From the NCBI GenBank assembly GCA_007125875.1, contig SLCI01000221.1:1-29034 (forward strand): DNA of 29,034 nt, given 5' to 3'. A program made the translations under genes and the position numbers. The number at the start of each line of letters is the position of its first letter. The first letter of the stretch is position 1. This DNA comes from Kiritimatiellia bacterium (GTDB lineage: Bacteria > Verrucomicrobiota > Kiritimatiellia > SLAD01). This document shows positions 14,863 through 23,714 of this stretch, piece by piece. The notes under the pieces are model-generated. The model was not told the DNA's origin. It worked only from the letters and a program-made list of their open reading frames with translations, and made no database searches.

Positions 14863-15850
14863 AACGGGCTTTGCCGGCGCGCGGGTGGGCCTGCTCGTAG
14901 ACTTCTTTTAAGCGCTCCACAGAAATATGCGTATAAATCTGCGTGGTCGAAAGGGACGCGTGTCCCAAAAGCTCCTGCACGCTACGCAAGTCAGCGCCTG
15001 CATCCAACATGTGCGTAGCAAAACTATGCCGCAACGTGTGCGGTGAATAGGCGGATTGTAGGTTCGCTTGGGCCAAGTATTTTTTAAGCAAGCGCTCAAC
15101 CGAACGGGCCGTCAATCGCCCGCCGAAGCGATTCACGAATAACGCAGCGCCGCCCGACTTGCCGAGTGTGACGAGATAGGCGTCACGCGCATCCAACGCC
15201 TCCTGAAGCGCGCGTTGGGCCGGTTTCCCGAGTAGACATAGGCGCTCTTTTTTCCCCTTGCCCGCCACCTTCGCAATACCGGAATAAAGATCGACCGCGC
15301 GATCCTGAAGCCCCATGCACTCATTGATACGCATCCCAGTGCTATACAGCATCTCGAGCCAAGCGGTATCGCGAATCAGCGCGTACTCATAAAACTGGCG
15401 CTGGACGGGGTGTGTCGGGGCCGTCTGTGTGCGGGCCAACTCAGCGGGGGCCGCGAGCAAGCGCTCCACTTCATCCCGCGACAAGACCTTGGGCAATCGT
15501 TTCCCTTTACGAGGCAACAATAAACCGGCAAACGGGTTCGCGCTGACGCGGCCTTCCCGCAGCATCTGCTTATAAAAGGAGCGCAAACTCGAAAGCTTTC
15601 GCCCACTACTTGATGCTGCCAGCCCGGCACGTTGCAGTTCCACCATGAAGCGACGCGCCCCGAAGCGATCGACATCGTCCCACTTGAACGGGGGACGCGC
15701 GTCGTCCCCCCACACACAGGATACAAACTGCGCGATATCGAGCAGATAATTATACGCCGTGTGATCGGACGCGTTGCGTTCCGCTTCCAAGTAATTCAGA
15801 TAAGCGCGTACGCCGGCATCTTCTGCCACAGCCGCCGCGTTCAGGCTCAT
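14861..15850 (-). CDS. xerC: Tyrosine recombinase XerC/XerD
   Basis: A 329-residue site-specific recombinase that resolves chromosome dimers at dif with its Xer partner. The N-terminal SAM-like core-binding domain spans about 12-100. The catalytic set is complete: R174 (STGMRINE), K198 (AGKGKKER), H271 and R274 (HTLRHSFATH), H297 (LLGHASLSTTQ) and nucleophile Y306 (IYTHIS). It is about 30 residues longer than E. coli XerC/D, with extra sequence near 138-160. The ATG overlaps the topA stop by four bases. The dprA-topA-xerC order, known from other bacteria such as Bacillus, favours XerC over XerD. Confidence 0.88.
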   Translation of the reverse strand: MSLNAAAVAEDAGVRAYLNYLEAERNASDHTAYNYLLDIAQFVSCVWGDDARPPFKWDDVDRFGARRFMVELQRAGLAASSSGRKLSSLRSFYKQMLREGRVSANPFAGLLLPRKGKRLPKVLSRDEVERLLAAPAELARTQTAPTHPVQRQFYEYALIRDTAWLEMLYSTGMRINECMGLQDRAVDLYSGIAKVAGKGKKERLCLLGKPAQRALQEALDARDAYLVTLGKSGGAALFVNRFGGRLTARSVERLLKKYLAQANLQSAYSPHTLRHSFATHMLDAGADLRSVQELLGHASLSTTQIYTHISVERLKEVYEQAHPRAGKAR

Positions 15851-18393
15851 GACTCAGGCGAGGCTCCTGCTGCTTGTTGCTTCGCGTAGCGAGCGGCCAT
15901 TTTTTTCAGCGAAGCAACCTGCTTGGGACTGAGATTATTTTTGGCCTCAAATTGTTTCGCCAATGACTGATAGAACCCCTCGTCCGACCATTCCCGCTTA
16001 CCCCGCTTGACCGGCGGCTTCCATTCTTTCACCTGCTTCAACTCGTCTAACAGCGTTTGAATTTCTTTCGTATCGACCGGCGCTTCAGGCTCGACACCCC
16101 ACTCCTGCGACATCTCTTTGAAGTCTGGAATCTGATCGGCATATTTGGCGACCAATCGATCGAGGTACTTGAGCTGATTCAAGGACAAGCGCTTTCCACC
16201 CTCCACTTGCTCGCGCAGTGAGTCGCAGAAGGCTTTATCGTCATACGTCCGTTTCCCGACTGTACGCGGCTCGTCATAGTTGACGGATTTGAGGCGATCA
16301 AGCTTTTCGATCGTGGTTTGACGGGGCGCTGCCGCCGGCGAACTTACTTTTTCGAATAACTCCTGATACCCCAACGCTGATAAGCGATCACCTAAATCGG
16401 ATAGTTGATCCTTGTACTTCCAGGCCATCTTCACGACCGCTTCCACTTGACGCATCGTGATCGGCTTCTTGCCTTCAGCCAACTGCTCGCGCATCGAAGC
16501 GATGAACTGCTCATCGCTGTACGTTCGCTTACCGCGCGTGGTGGGCGGTGCCCACTCCTTCACATCCGCCATTAGATCCAGCAACTGACCAGCCTTGCCT
16601 TGATCGGCATCGGGCCCTTTCGCCTGTTTCAGCCATTGCTGAAAGGTCTTGTAGAAGTCGCTCATCATACCCGTCCACTCGACCTCACCGTCCTCGACCT
16701 GATCGAGCTCCTTCTCCATGTTTGCGGTAAACTGTACATCAAACAGCGCATTCAGGTGCCCGACCAAGAACTCGTACACCTTCTCGCCAGGCTCGGTGGG
16801 ATGTAACGCGCCTTTTTCTTTTTCGACATACTTGCGCGCATACAAGGTCTGAATAATCTGGGCATAGGTGCTGGGGCGACCGACGCCGTTCTCTTCCAAC
16901 GTTCGCACCAACGAAGCTTCGGTAAATCGTCCGGGCGGCTTCGTGAACTTTTGGTCCATCAACCATTCCTGACACGTGAGGGCCTCGCCCACCTCCAACG
17001 GCGGTACGACCTGAATCGGATCTTGCTCATCGCTACTATCCTCTTTGCCCTTTTCTTTCTTCGCGGTCACCTTCTTCTTATCTTCGCCGGTCGCCTTCAT
17101 GAAGCCGGGAAACACGATTTCGGAGGTGGTGACACGGAACAGATAGTGATTGTCCGGCAGCGGTGGCGTTTGTCCATCCGTCGCGCGCGCCTCAAACTCA
17201 ACCGTTCGCTGGGCGATCTTGGCCGGCGCCATCTGACTCGCCACAAAGCGTTGCCAAATCAGCGTGTACAGCTTCAGCTCCTCTGGCTTGAGATGCTTGG
17301 CCATGGCGGAGGGCGTGCGATTGACATCGGTCGGTCGCACCGCTTCGTGTGCCTCCTGCGCACTGGATCGCCCCTTGAAGAAGTTGGGCTTCTCCGGCAC
17401 ATATTCGGGCCCGTAATTTTCTGTCACATACGCGCGGCACTGCTCCTGCGCGTCTTTCGAGATCGCGGGAGAATCTGTACGCATATAGGTAATCAAACCG
17501 ACCGAGCCATCGCCAAAATCTACGCCTTCATACAGCTTCTGCGCGACGCTCATTGTGCGCGACGGGGTAAAACTCAGTGCACTGGAAGCGCTTTGTTGCA
17601 GGGTACTGGTGATAAACGGTGGGCGCGTCTTGCGCGTGACTTCGCGATCGTTGATCGCGGATACCGTCAATGTGCGGGCATCGAGATCGGCGCGAATCTT
17701 TTCGGCCTCGGCCTGTTCCTTGACATCAGGATCGGCCTCGTTGATCTTCGCCAAGCGAATGGTGAACGGATCAACTGGCGGCTCCAATTTGGCGACGATA
17801 GCACCAAAGACCCAGTATTCTTCCGGCACGAATTTCCGAATTTCAGCTTCCCGTTCACAGATCAACCGCAAGGCCACGGACTGCACACGCCCGGCGCTGC
17901 TGCCGCCCTTGATGCGGCGCCACAGTAAGGGGCTGACTTGATAGCCTACGATACGGTCCAGGACACGGCGCGCCTGTTGCGCGTCGACGCGATGCTGATT
18001 GATGCGTGTGGGCGATTCAAAGGCGCGACGAATGGCCGGAGCAGTAATTTCGTTATAGGTGACGCGATAGAAGCGATCGGCATCGGCTTTCTTGCGCGAC
18101 AACGCATGCATCAAATGCCACGCGATGGCCTCTCCTTCGCGATCCGGGTCAGGCGCGAGATAGATGCGTTCGGCATCCTTAGCGGCGTCTTTCAGCTCTT
18201 TAATTGTCTTTTTGCGACTAGCAATCAGCTCATATTCAGGCTGGAACCCATTATCGATATCCACGGCCAGTTTCTTTTGTGGCAGGTCCCGGATATGCCC
18301 GAGTGATGCTTTGACGACGTAATCACGTCCCAGGATCTTGTTGATGGACTTCGCTTTCGCAGGCGACTCCACGATGACTAAATGCTTACTCAT
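15847..18393 (-). CDS. topA: DNA topoisomerase I with three C-terminal repeats
   Basis: An 848-residue type IA topoisomerase that relaxes negative supercoils. The Toprim domain has E9 (VIVESPAKAK) and D82, D84 and E87 (PDPDREGEAIAW). The catalytic tyrosine is Y303 (GLITYMRTDS). The C-terminus lacks the CxxC zinc ribbons of E. coli TopA. It has instead three related ~60-residue modules beginning RGKRTYS (about 608-670), VGKRTYD (about 700-765) and RGKREWS (about 786-840), each with a basic turn and a helix-rich tail. The ATG has GAGG 5 bases upstream and lies 4 bases after the dprA stop. It is overlapped by xerC downstream. It is part of the aroB-dprA-topA-xerC operon. Confidence 0.95.
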   Translation of the reverse strand: MSKHLVIVESPAKAKSINKILGRDYVVKASLGHIRDLPQKKLAVDIDNGFQPEYELIASRKKTIKELKDAAKDAERIYLAPDPDREGEAIAWHLMHALSRKKADADRFYRVTYNEITAPAIRRAFESPTRINQHRVDAQQARRVLDRIVGYQVSPLLWRRIKGGSSAGRVQSVALRLICEREAEIRKFVPEEYWVFGAIVAKLEPPVDPFTIRLAKINEADPDVKEQAEAEKIRADLDARTLTVSAINDREVTRKTRPPFITSTLQQSASSALSFTPSRTMSVAQKLYEGVDFGDGSVGLITYMRTDSPAISKDAQEQCRAYVTENYGPEYVPEKPNFFKGRSSAQEAHEAVRPTDVNRTPSAMAKHLKPEELKLYTLIWQRFVASQMAPAKIAQRTVEFEARATDGQTPPLPDNHYLFRVTTSEIVFPGFMKATGEDKKKVTAKKEKGKEDSSDEQDPIQVVPPLEVGEALTCQEWLMDQKFTKPPGRFTEASLVRTLEENGVGRPSTYAQIIQTLYARKYVEKEKGALHPTEPGEKVYEFLVGHLNALFDVQFTANMEKELDQVEDGEVEWTGMMSDFYKTFQQWLKQAKGPDADQGKAGQLLDLMADVKEWAPPTTRGKRTYSDEQFIASMREQLAEGKKPITMRQVEAVVKMAWKYKDQLSDLGDRLSALGYQELFEKVSSPAAAPRQTTIEKLDRLKSVNYDEPRTVGKRTYDDKAFCDSLREQVEGGKRLSLNQLKYLDRLVAKYADQIPDFKEMSQEWGVEPEAPVDTKEIQTLLDELKQVKEWKPPVKRGKREWSDEGFYQSLAKQFEAKNNLSPKQVASLKKMAARYAKQQAAGASPES

Positions 18394-18397
18394 ATCC

Positions 18398-19516
18398 TCA
18401 CATCCCCTTCATTCCAGCAATCAACTCAACCATGCGGCCGGGCAACATCCGAACCACACGCTTCATTTCTAAACCAATTAGCAGGCCGCTCAGACGTGCG
18501 CTCGCGATCCCGGTCTCCCGCGTGATCGTATCGACGTCCTGTTCGCCCTGCCACAGCGCCTTCACTACCGCCTGTTCCTCATCGGACAATTGTACTTCCG
18601 GCCGCTGTTCCAACTCTAATTGCCCTTGTCGCTGTTCCGGCGGCACCACAAACTCGAATTCGCGCAGAATGTCATCCACATCCTCTACCAGCCGAGCGCC
18701 ATTCTTCAGCAACTGATGCGCGCCCCGCGAGGCCGAGGAATCGATCCGGCCGGGCACCGCGAATACGGCCCGGCCTTGTTCCAATGCCGAATCGGCCGTA
18801 TGCAAGGCCCCACTCTTGAAGCCCGCCTCAACCACGACCACACCCAGCGATATGCCACTAACAATACGGTTGCGCATCGGGAACGTCGTGCGATCAGGTT
18901 CCCGCCCCAGCGGGAACTCGGACAGCACCGCCCCGTGTTCTGTGATCCGTTCGGCCAGCGCCGCATTTTCCGGCGGATACAGCTTGTCAAACGCGCCCCC
19001 CAACACGGCGAAGGTCCGGCCGCCCCCCTTCAGGGCACCTTCATGTGCAGCCGTATCAATTCCGCGGGCCAATCCGCTGATCACGGTGTAGCCAATTTGA
19101 CCGAGCTGGAACGCCAACCGGTCCGCCACTTGACGCCCGTAATGCGTCGTACGGCGTGACCCGATCAAGGCAATCGCCTGCTCATCCTTTTCCTCCAGCG
19201 TCCCCTTTACATATAAGGCCAACGGCGGATCATAAATTTCACGCAACGGTGCCGGATATTCCGCATCCGCAGGAGTAACCAAGCGTAAGCCGAGCGCATC
19301 GGCTTTCTCTTGTTCGGCGATCGGATCCAAGCTCTCGCGCTGACGCAAGACCGAACGCGCAAGCTCGGGCCCCACGCCTTTGCCGCGCAATAGCTGGTCT
19401 TCCGATGCCTCCGTAACGGCGGCGACGGACCCCAGCTGTTCCGCCAGCGATCGCACCCGTACCGGGCCTATACCCTCCATCATATTGAACAGGATATAGG
19501 CTTCACGCTCGGTCAT
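18398..19516 (-). CDS. dprA: DNA-processing protein DprA
   Basis: A 372-residue protein that in naturally competent bacteria binds incoming single-stranded DNA and loads RecA. The N-terminal SAM/HhH-like part (1-60) includes GIGPVRVRSLAEQLGS. The Rossmann-like core has GSRRTT (119-124), SGLARGIDTAAH (147-158) and GGAFDKLYP (173-181). The C-terminal winged helix (about 310-365, EEQAVVKALWQG) resembles the DprA DML1 domain. The start ATG 19516 overlaps the aroB stop by four bases; a TTG 18 bases upstream is rejected. It precedes topA by 4 bases. DprA is widespread in non-competent species too, so competence cannot be concluded. Confidence 0.93.
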   Translation of the reverse strand: MTEREAYILFNMMEGIGPVRVRSLAEQLGSVAAVTEASEDQLLRGKGVGPELARSVLRQRESLDPIAEQEKADALGLRLVTPADAEYPAPLREIYDPPLALYVKGTLEEKDEQAIALIGSRRTTHYGRQVADRLAFQLGQIGYTVISGLARGIDTAAHEGALKGGGRTFAVLGGAFDKLYPPENAALAERITEHGAVLSEFPLGREPDRTTFPMRNRIVSGISLGVVVVEAGFKSGALHTADSALEQGRAVFAVPGRIDSSASRGAHQLLKNGARLVEDVDDILREFEFVVPPEQRQGQLELEQRPEVQLSDEEQAVVKALWQGEQDVDTITRETGIASARLSGLLIGLEMKRVVRMLPGRMVELIAGMKGM

Positions 19517-20601
19517 GACACAGTACGTTCCCACACCTTTGCCAGCACTTCATCGGGAACCGGACAACCGAAAGCCACATCGCCGGGATGATTTGCGAGC
19601 ACAAACCCAATCGCGCCGGCTTTGCGCTTTTTATCCAGCTTCATCGCTTTCATCAAACCGTCCCACGACAAGTCAGGAAATTCAGTCGGCAGCTTCAGAT
19701 GGTCAAGTAGTTGGATCAGACGCTCTGTCTCCGCCGGCGGAAAACCCTGCACTTCCTCCGACAATCGGGCCGCGTAAATCATACCGATCGAAATCGCTTC
19801 GCCATGCAACCACTCGCCATAACCGGCCACCTGCTCGATCGCATGGCCGAGCGTATGCCCGAAATTCAGGATCGCCCGCAATCCGCCTTCCCGCTCATCG
19901 CGTTGCACCACATCCGCTTTAATCTCGCAACTGCGCAGCACAATCGTTTCCAGCAAATCGTCATCCGCCAACAGTTCTTCCAGCGAAACCTGCTCTAGCA
20001 CATCCCACAGCGCCGGGTCAGCGATCATTCCGTATTTTACCACCTCAGCCAGACCGGCCGAAAACTCGCGCACGGGCAAGCTGCGCAAACAGGGGGTATC
20101 GGCGATCACCAAGGCCGGTTGATGAAAAGCTCCGATCAAGTTCTTTCCTTGCGGCATGTTGATGCCGGTTTTCCCGCCCACAGCGCTATCGACCATGGCA
20201 AGTAGTGTTGTGGGTACTTGCACAAAGGGCACACCGCGTAAATAGGTGGCCGCGGCGTATCCAGTCAAATCGCCTACCACTCCGCCCCCAAGCGCGAGCA
20301 GAAAGGAGCTGCGTTCCAAGCCCGCCTCCAGCGCCGCATCGTAGATCCGGATCAACTGGGTATGAGATTTCGACTGTTCGCCGGCAGGGATAACGATATC
20401 GAGCACTTTAATACCGGCAGCATCCAGTGATTGCCGCACCGTCGGGCCATACACGTCGGACACGCCTTCGTCCATCACAACGAGAGCGCGGCCGGTCAGC
20501 CCTTCATCGATGCATCGGGGGCCGATGGCGGACAACAGGCCTGCACCGATATCAATGGGATAGCTGCGCAATCCAAGGTCAACTGTACAAATGGAAGCCA
20601 T
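19513..20601 (-). CDS. aroB: 3-dehydroquinate synthase
   Basis: A 362-residue enzyme of the shikimate pathway that converts DAHP to 3-dehydroquinate using NAD+ and a metal ion. The NAD region GGGVVGD (105-111) and the substrate loop DSAVGGKTGIN (138-148) are present, and the metal ligands are E186 (AEVVKYG), H249 (FGHTLGH) and H266 (LHGEA). Length is normal. ATG 20601 is chosen over TTG 20610. There is no Shine-Dalgarno sequence, and the candidate promoter ends about 11 bases upstream, so the mRNA leader may be very short. It heads the dprA-topA-xerC operon, an unusual partner for a biosynthetic gene. Confidence 0.96.
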   Translation of the reverse strand: MASICTVDLGLRSYPIDIGAGLLSAIGPRCIDEGLTGRALVVMDEGVSDVYGPTVRQSLDAAGIKVLDIVIPAGEQSKSHTQLIRIYDAALEAGLERSSFLLALGGGVVGDLTGYAAATYLRGVPFVQVPTTLLAMVDSAVGGKTGINMPQGKNLIGAFHQPALVIADTPCLRSLPVREFSAGLAEVVKYGMIADPALWDVLEQVSLEELLADDDLLETIVLRSCEIKADVVQRDEREGGLRAILNFGHTLGHAIEQVAGYGEWLHGEAISIGMIYAARLSEEVQGFPPAETERLIQLLDHLKLPTEFPDLSWDGLMKAMKLDKKRKAGAIGFVLANHPGDVAFGCPVPDEVLAKVWERTVS

Positions 20602-20612
20602 AAGGGGCAAAG

Positions 20613-20642
20613 GAGATAACGGTCTGCCCTAGGGGCTGTCAA
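20613..20642 (-). promoter_or_regulatory. Candidate promoter of the aroB-dprA-topA-xerC operon
   Basis: A perfect -35 TTGACA (20642-20637, minus strand), an 18-base spacer, then TATCTC (20618-20613, three of six). A start of transcription 6-7 bases further on would leave only about 5 leader bases before the ATG at 20601. Confidence 0.45.
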
Positions 20643-20669
20643 TACCTGAATGTGAGCGTTCGCGTCGGC

Positions 20670-20698
20670 TTGACGTGAAACGCCGATACCACTACTTT
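20670..20698 (+). promoter_or_regulatory. Candidate promoter of the DUF2723 gene
   Basis: TTGACG (20670-20675), 17-base spacer, TACTTT (20693-20698, three of six). It would give a leader of about 45 bases to the ATG at 20751. It lies back to back with the aroB promoter. Confidence 0.35.
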
Positions 20699-20750
20699 GA
20701 TCCGGCGAACACAGGAGACTGCGCGAGAAGCCCTCTTGCGCGTATACAAA

Positions 20751-23714
20751 ATGACCGAAAATACTGCCACGAGTGTGACCTCAGCTGGAGCTGAACAGAA
20801 AGCCGCTTTCTTCGACAAGCAGTCCGGAGCCTTCTTCCGCCGCGCCGACTGGAGTGCGTTTTGGACGGTGCTTCTGATTGCCTTCGCGCTGTACCTCTAC
20901 ACGCTAGCTCCATCTGTCACCCTAGAAGACTCGGGTGAACTAGCGGTTGCTGCTGATTACATGGGTGTCCCCCACCCTCCGGGCTATCCCCTATGGACGC
21001 TGCTCGCGTGGTTCTTTCAGTGGGTGTTTCATGGCATCAAATTTCACGGCTACCCCAATCCCGCCTGGGCCATTGGTCTCATGTCAGCCACCTTTGCATC
21101 ATTGGCTTGCGCGTTTCTGGCCCTCTTGGTGAGCCGTTCCGGCGCGGACATGATGCGCGGCATGAAACGCGCGACAGACGTCCTCGGCCTGGCGAACGAA
21201 TCCAAGATCTGTTGGACCGCGGGTGTAACGGCGGGGCTCTTGCTCGCGTTTAGTCCTGTTTTATGGTCACAAGCAGTCATCATCGAAGTCTACGCGCTGA
21301 ATTGCTTCTTCATGATTGTGCTGCTGCTCATGCTCTATCGCTGGATGTCTCGTCCGGCCGATAGTTGGGCACTTTACACACTGGCATACCTGTTTGGACT
21401 CGGCCTCACCAATCACCATACGCTCTTCTTTCTGTCGCCCGCCTTCTTCTTCGCTGTGCTATTCCGTGATTTGCGCCTGTGGCGCGACGCCATGGCGTTG
21501 GGCGGCCCCGCGGTAGGTGCGTTCCTGCTCTGGCGCGCATTCGGCGGTGATGGCGACGGGGATAACAACATGACGGTTGTGATCTCGACGGTGCTTTTCT
21601 TGCTACCACTGATCCTCTTTATTTCGTTCAAAAGCCTGCTGACCGAATGGAAGAGAATCATCATCAGCGTCGGCGCACTGGCGCTTGGACTGTCCTTTTA
21701 CCTCTATATGCCCATCGCCTCCGAGCAGAATCCGCCGCACAACTGGGGCTACACGAGAACATTCGAAGGATTCGTGCATTCCTTTACGCGCGGCCAGTAC
21801 GAGCGCATTACGCCCGCGGCGATCTTCCAGGATCCGCAACAATTTTTTGCTCAGGTGGTCATGTACGTCCAGAGCGTGCGACTCCAGTTTACGTTGCCCA
21901 CTATGCTGATGGCCATTTTGCCGTTTTTCTTCTTCCGGCAAGTGCATCGCCGTACTCTAACTTGGTTCATCACAGTGCTGGCCGCCTTCTTCTTCGTCAG
22001 CGTGATGCTAATCATCTTCCTGAATCCCACGCTCGACATCCAAACACTGTTTATCCAGCGACGTTTCCTGATTCTATCCCACGCGGTCTATGCCTTATGG
22101 CTGGGCTATAGCATCATCTTTGCGTTGTCATTCATCGAAGTTCGTCTTGCGCGTTTCCCTGCTTTTGGATCCGTAAAGTATGTCGCATTGGCGCTTTCAT
22201 TCCTGCTGCCCGTCACGCTGATCTATCGTAATTTCAACTATGAATACCAAATCGCAGCAATCGGCGGCGCCGAGCAGCGCGGACACGATTTTGGCTGGCA
22301 GTTCGGCTATTGGTCAATCGAAGGTGTTCACGCGATCAAGGCCGACCTGAAGCGCAAGTATGGGCCGGAGCGATTCGAAGAAATCTGGGCGGATTATCCC
22401 ACACCGGACTACCCGCCCCGCATGGAGCCCGACGCGATCTTCTTTGGCGGCACCGATCCCGGACGATTTGTGCCTACCTATATGATTTTCTCTGCGCTCG
22501 CGCGTCCTGATCTCTTTTTGATCACGCAGAACGCCCTGGCCGACCAGACCTATATGGCCGCCATGCGCGATCTGTATGGCGACCAAATCTGGATTCCTTC
22601 GCAGCGCGATAGCAACCGTGCCTTCCAACAGTATGTGGAAGACGTGCAAGCAGGCCGAATCCCGCCGGGTGCCGATGTGGTGGTTCGCGATGGCCGGGTC
22701 AGCGTGCAGGGGGTAGCCGGGGTAATGATGATCAACGGCATTCTCTGCCGCATGATCTTCGATAATAACAAAACCTTGCATCCCTTCTATGTTGAAGAGA
22801 GCTACGTTATTCAGTGGATGTACCCTTATTTACAACCGCACGGCTTGATTCTGAAGCTGAACCCTGAACCGATCGAGTTGACGCAAGAAATGACCGATAA
22901 CGACCAAGCCTTCTGGGCTTGGTACACCGACAAGTTGGTGAACAATCCTCGTTTCCAGCGCGACATCGTGGCACGCAAATCTTTCTCCAAGCTGCGTAGC
23001 GCGATAGCCGGAATTTATGCGTACCGTCGTCAATTTGAAGATGCTGAAACCGCTTTTCTACAGTCGATCGATCTATATCCGTTGAGCCCCGAAGCCAGCT
23101 TCCGACTCGCCGAATTGTACTTGCAGCAGCGACGCATTGGTGATGCCCGCGAGGTGATCGGGAATTTGCGTGCAGGCGACCCGCGTAACGAGCGAGTGAT
23201 CGCCTTCTATGAACAACTAACCGACATGCAAAATAAAGATAAGCGCCGCCAAGAGCTCGAGCAGTCCTTTTCCGAAGGTAGCGGCGACCTCAATGCGGCC
23301 ATCGAATTAGCCCGTATTTACGTTGAGTTGCAAATGCCGCAACAGTTGCAAGGACTGGCCATCAACCTGCTACAGAACGATGAAATACCGGCTGACACTT
23401 ATCTGCAGTTAGCGCAAGTGCTGGCGCAAGCTCAACGCACCGACCTGCTGGAGCACGCCTTTAATCGTTACCTGCAACGCGAGCCGCGCAACCCCAGCAT
23501 CTGGGTCGAACTCGCGGCCCTACACGTTTCTCGCCAACAGCAGGAACAAGCAATGCATGCGGTTCGCCGCGCCATAGAGGTTGGCGGCCAACCGGTACGT
23601 GATGCCTTACGAGGTGACGAGCGCTTTGCGCCGTTGCGTCAAGTGCGGGAATTTCAGCAGCTCGTGCCTGCGACAACTCAGCCGCGCCAAATTCGGCCCG
23701 GCTTACAGCTATAG
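20751..23714 (+). CDS. DUF2723 (TMEM260-like) GT-C glycosyltransferase with C-terminal TPRs
   Basis: A 987-residue inner-membrane protein. Residues about 35-500 hold ten or more hydrophobic segments. The first external loop has the DUF2723 signature LEDSGE (58-63) followed by HPPGYP (75-80), which sits where GT-C glycosyltransferases carry their acidic catalytic residue. After a soluble, presumably periplasmic, region the C-terminal part (about 745-960) has helical TPR-like repeats (SFRLAELYLQQRRIGDA; WVELAALHVSRQQQEQA). Eukaryotic TMEM260 is reported to be a protein O-mannosyltransferase, so glycosyl transfer from a lipid-linked sugar is the best guess. ATG 20751 is chosen over an upstream TTG; no Shine-Dalgarno sequence is close. 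The substrate is unknown. Confidence 0.85.
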   Translation: MTENTATSVTSAGAEQKAAFFDKQSGAFFRRADWSAFWTVLLIAFALYLYTLAPSVTLEDSGELAVAADYMGVPHPPGYPLWTLLAWFFQWVFHGIKFHGYPNPAWAIGLMSATFASLACAFLALLVSRSGADMMRGMKRATDVLGLANESKICWTAGVTAGLLLAFSPVLWSQAVIIEVYALNCFFMIVLLLMLYRWMSRPADSWALYTLAYLFGLGLTNHHTLFFLSPAFFFAVLFRDLRLWRDAMALGGPAVGAFLLWRAFGGDGDGDNNMTVVISTVLFLLPLILFISFKSLLTEWKRIIISVGALALGLSFYLYMPIASEQNPPHNWGYTRTFEGFVHSFTRGQYERITPAAIFQDPQQFFAQVVMYVQSVRLQFTLPTMLMAILPFFFFRQVHRRTLTWFITVLAAFFFVSVMLIIFLNPTLDIQTLFIQRRFLILSHAVYALWLGYSIIFALSFIEVRLARFPAFGSVKYVALALSFLLPVTLIYRNFNYEYQIAAIGGAEQRGHDFGWQFGYWSIEGVHAIKADLKRKYGPERFEEIWADYPTPDYPPRMEPDAIFFGGTDPGRFVPTYMIFSALARPDLFLITQNALADQTYMAAMRDLYGDQIWIPSQRDSNRAFQQYVEDVQAGRIPPGADVVVRDGRVSVQGVAGVMMINGILCRMIFDNNKTLHPFYVEESYVIQWMYPYLQPHGLILKLNPEPIELTQEMTDNDQAFWAWYTDKLVNNPRFQRDIVARKSFSKLRSAIAGIYAYRRQFEDAETAFLQSIDLYPLSPEASFRLAELYLQQRRIGDAREVIGNLRAGDPRNERVIAFYEQLTDMQNKDKRRQELEQSFSEGSGDLNAAIELARIYVELQMPQQLQGLAINLLQNDEIPADTYLQLAQVLAQAQRTDLLEHAFNRYLQREPRNPSIWVELAALHVSRQQQEQAMHAVRRAIEVGGQPVRDALRGDERFAPLRQVREFQQLVPATTQPRQIRPGLQL

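Noticed and set aside
16951..17928. 325-codon open frame antisense to topA
   Set aside because: It is a mirror of a highly conserved topA region in GC-rich DNA; its translation has no domain.
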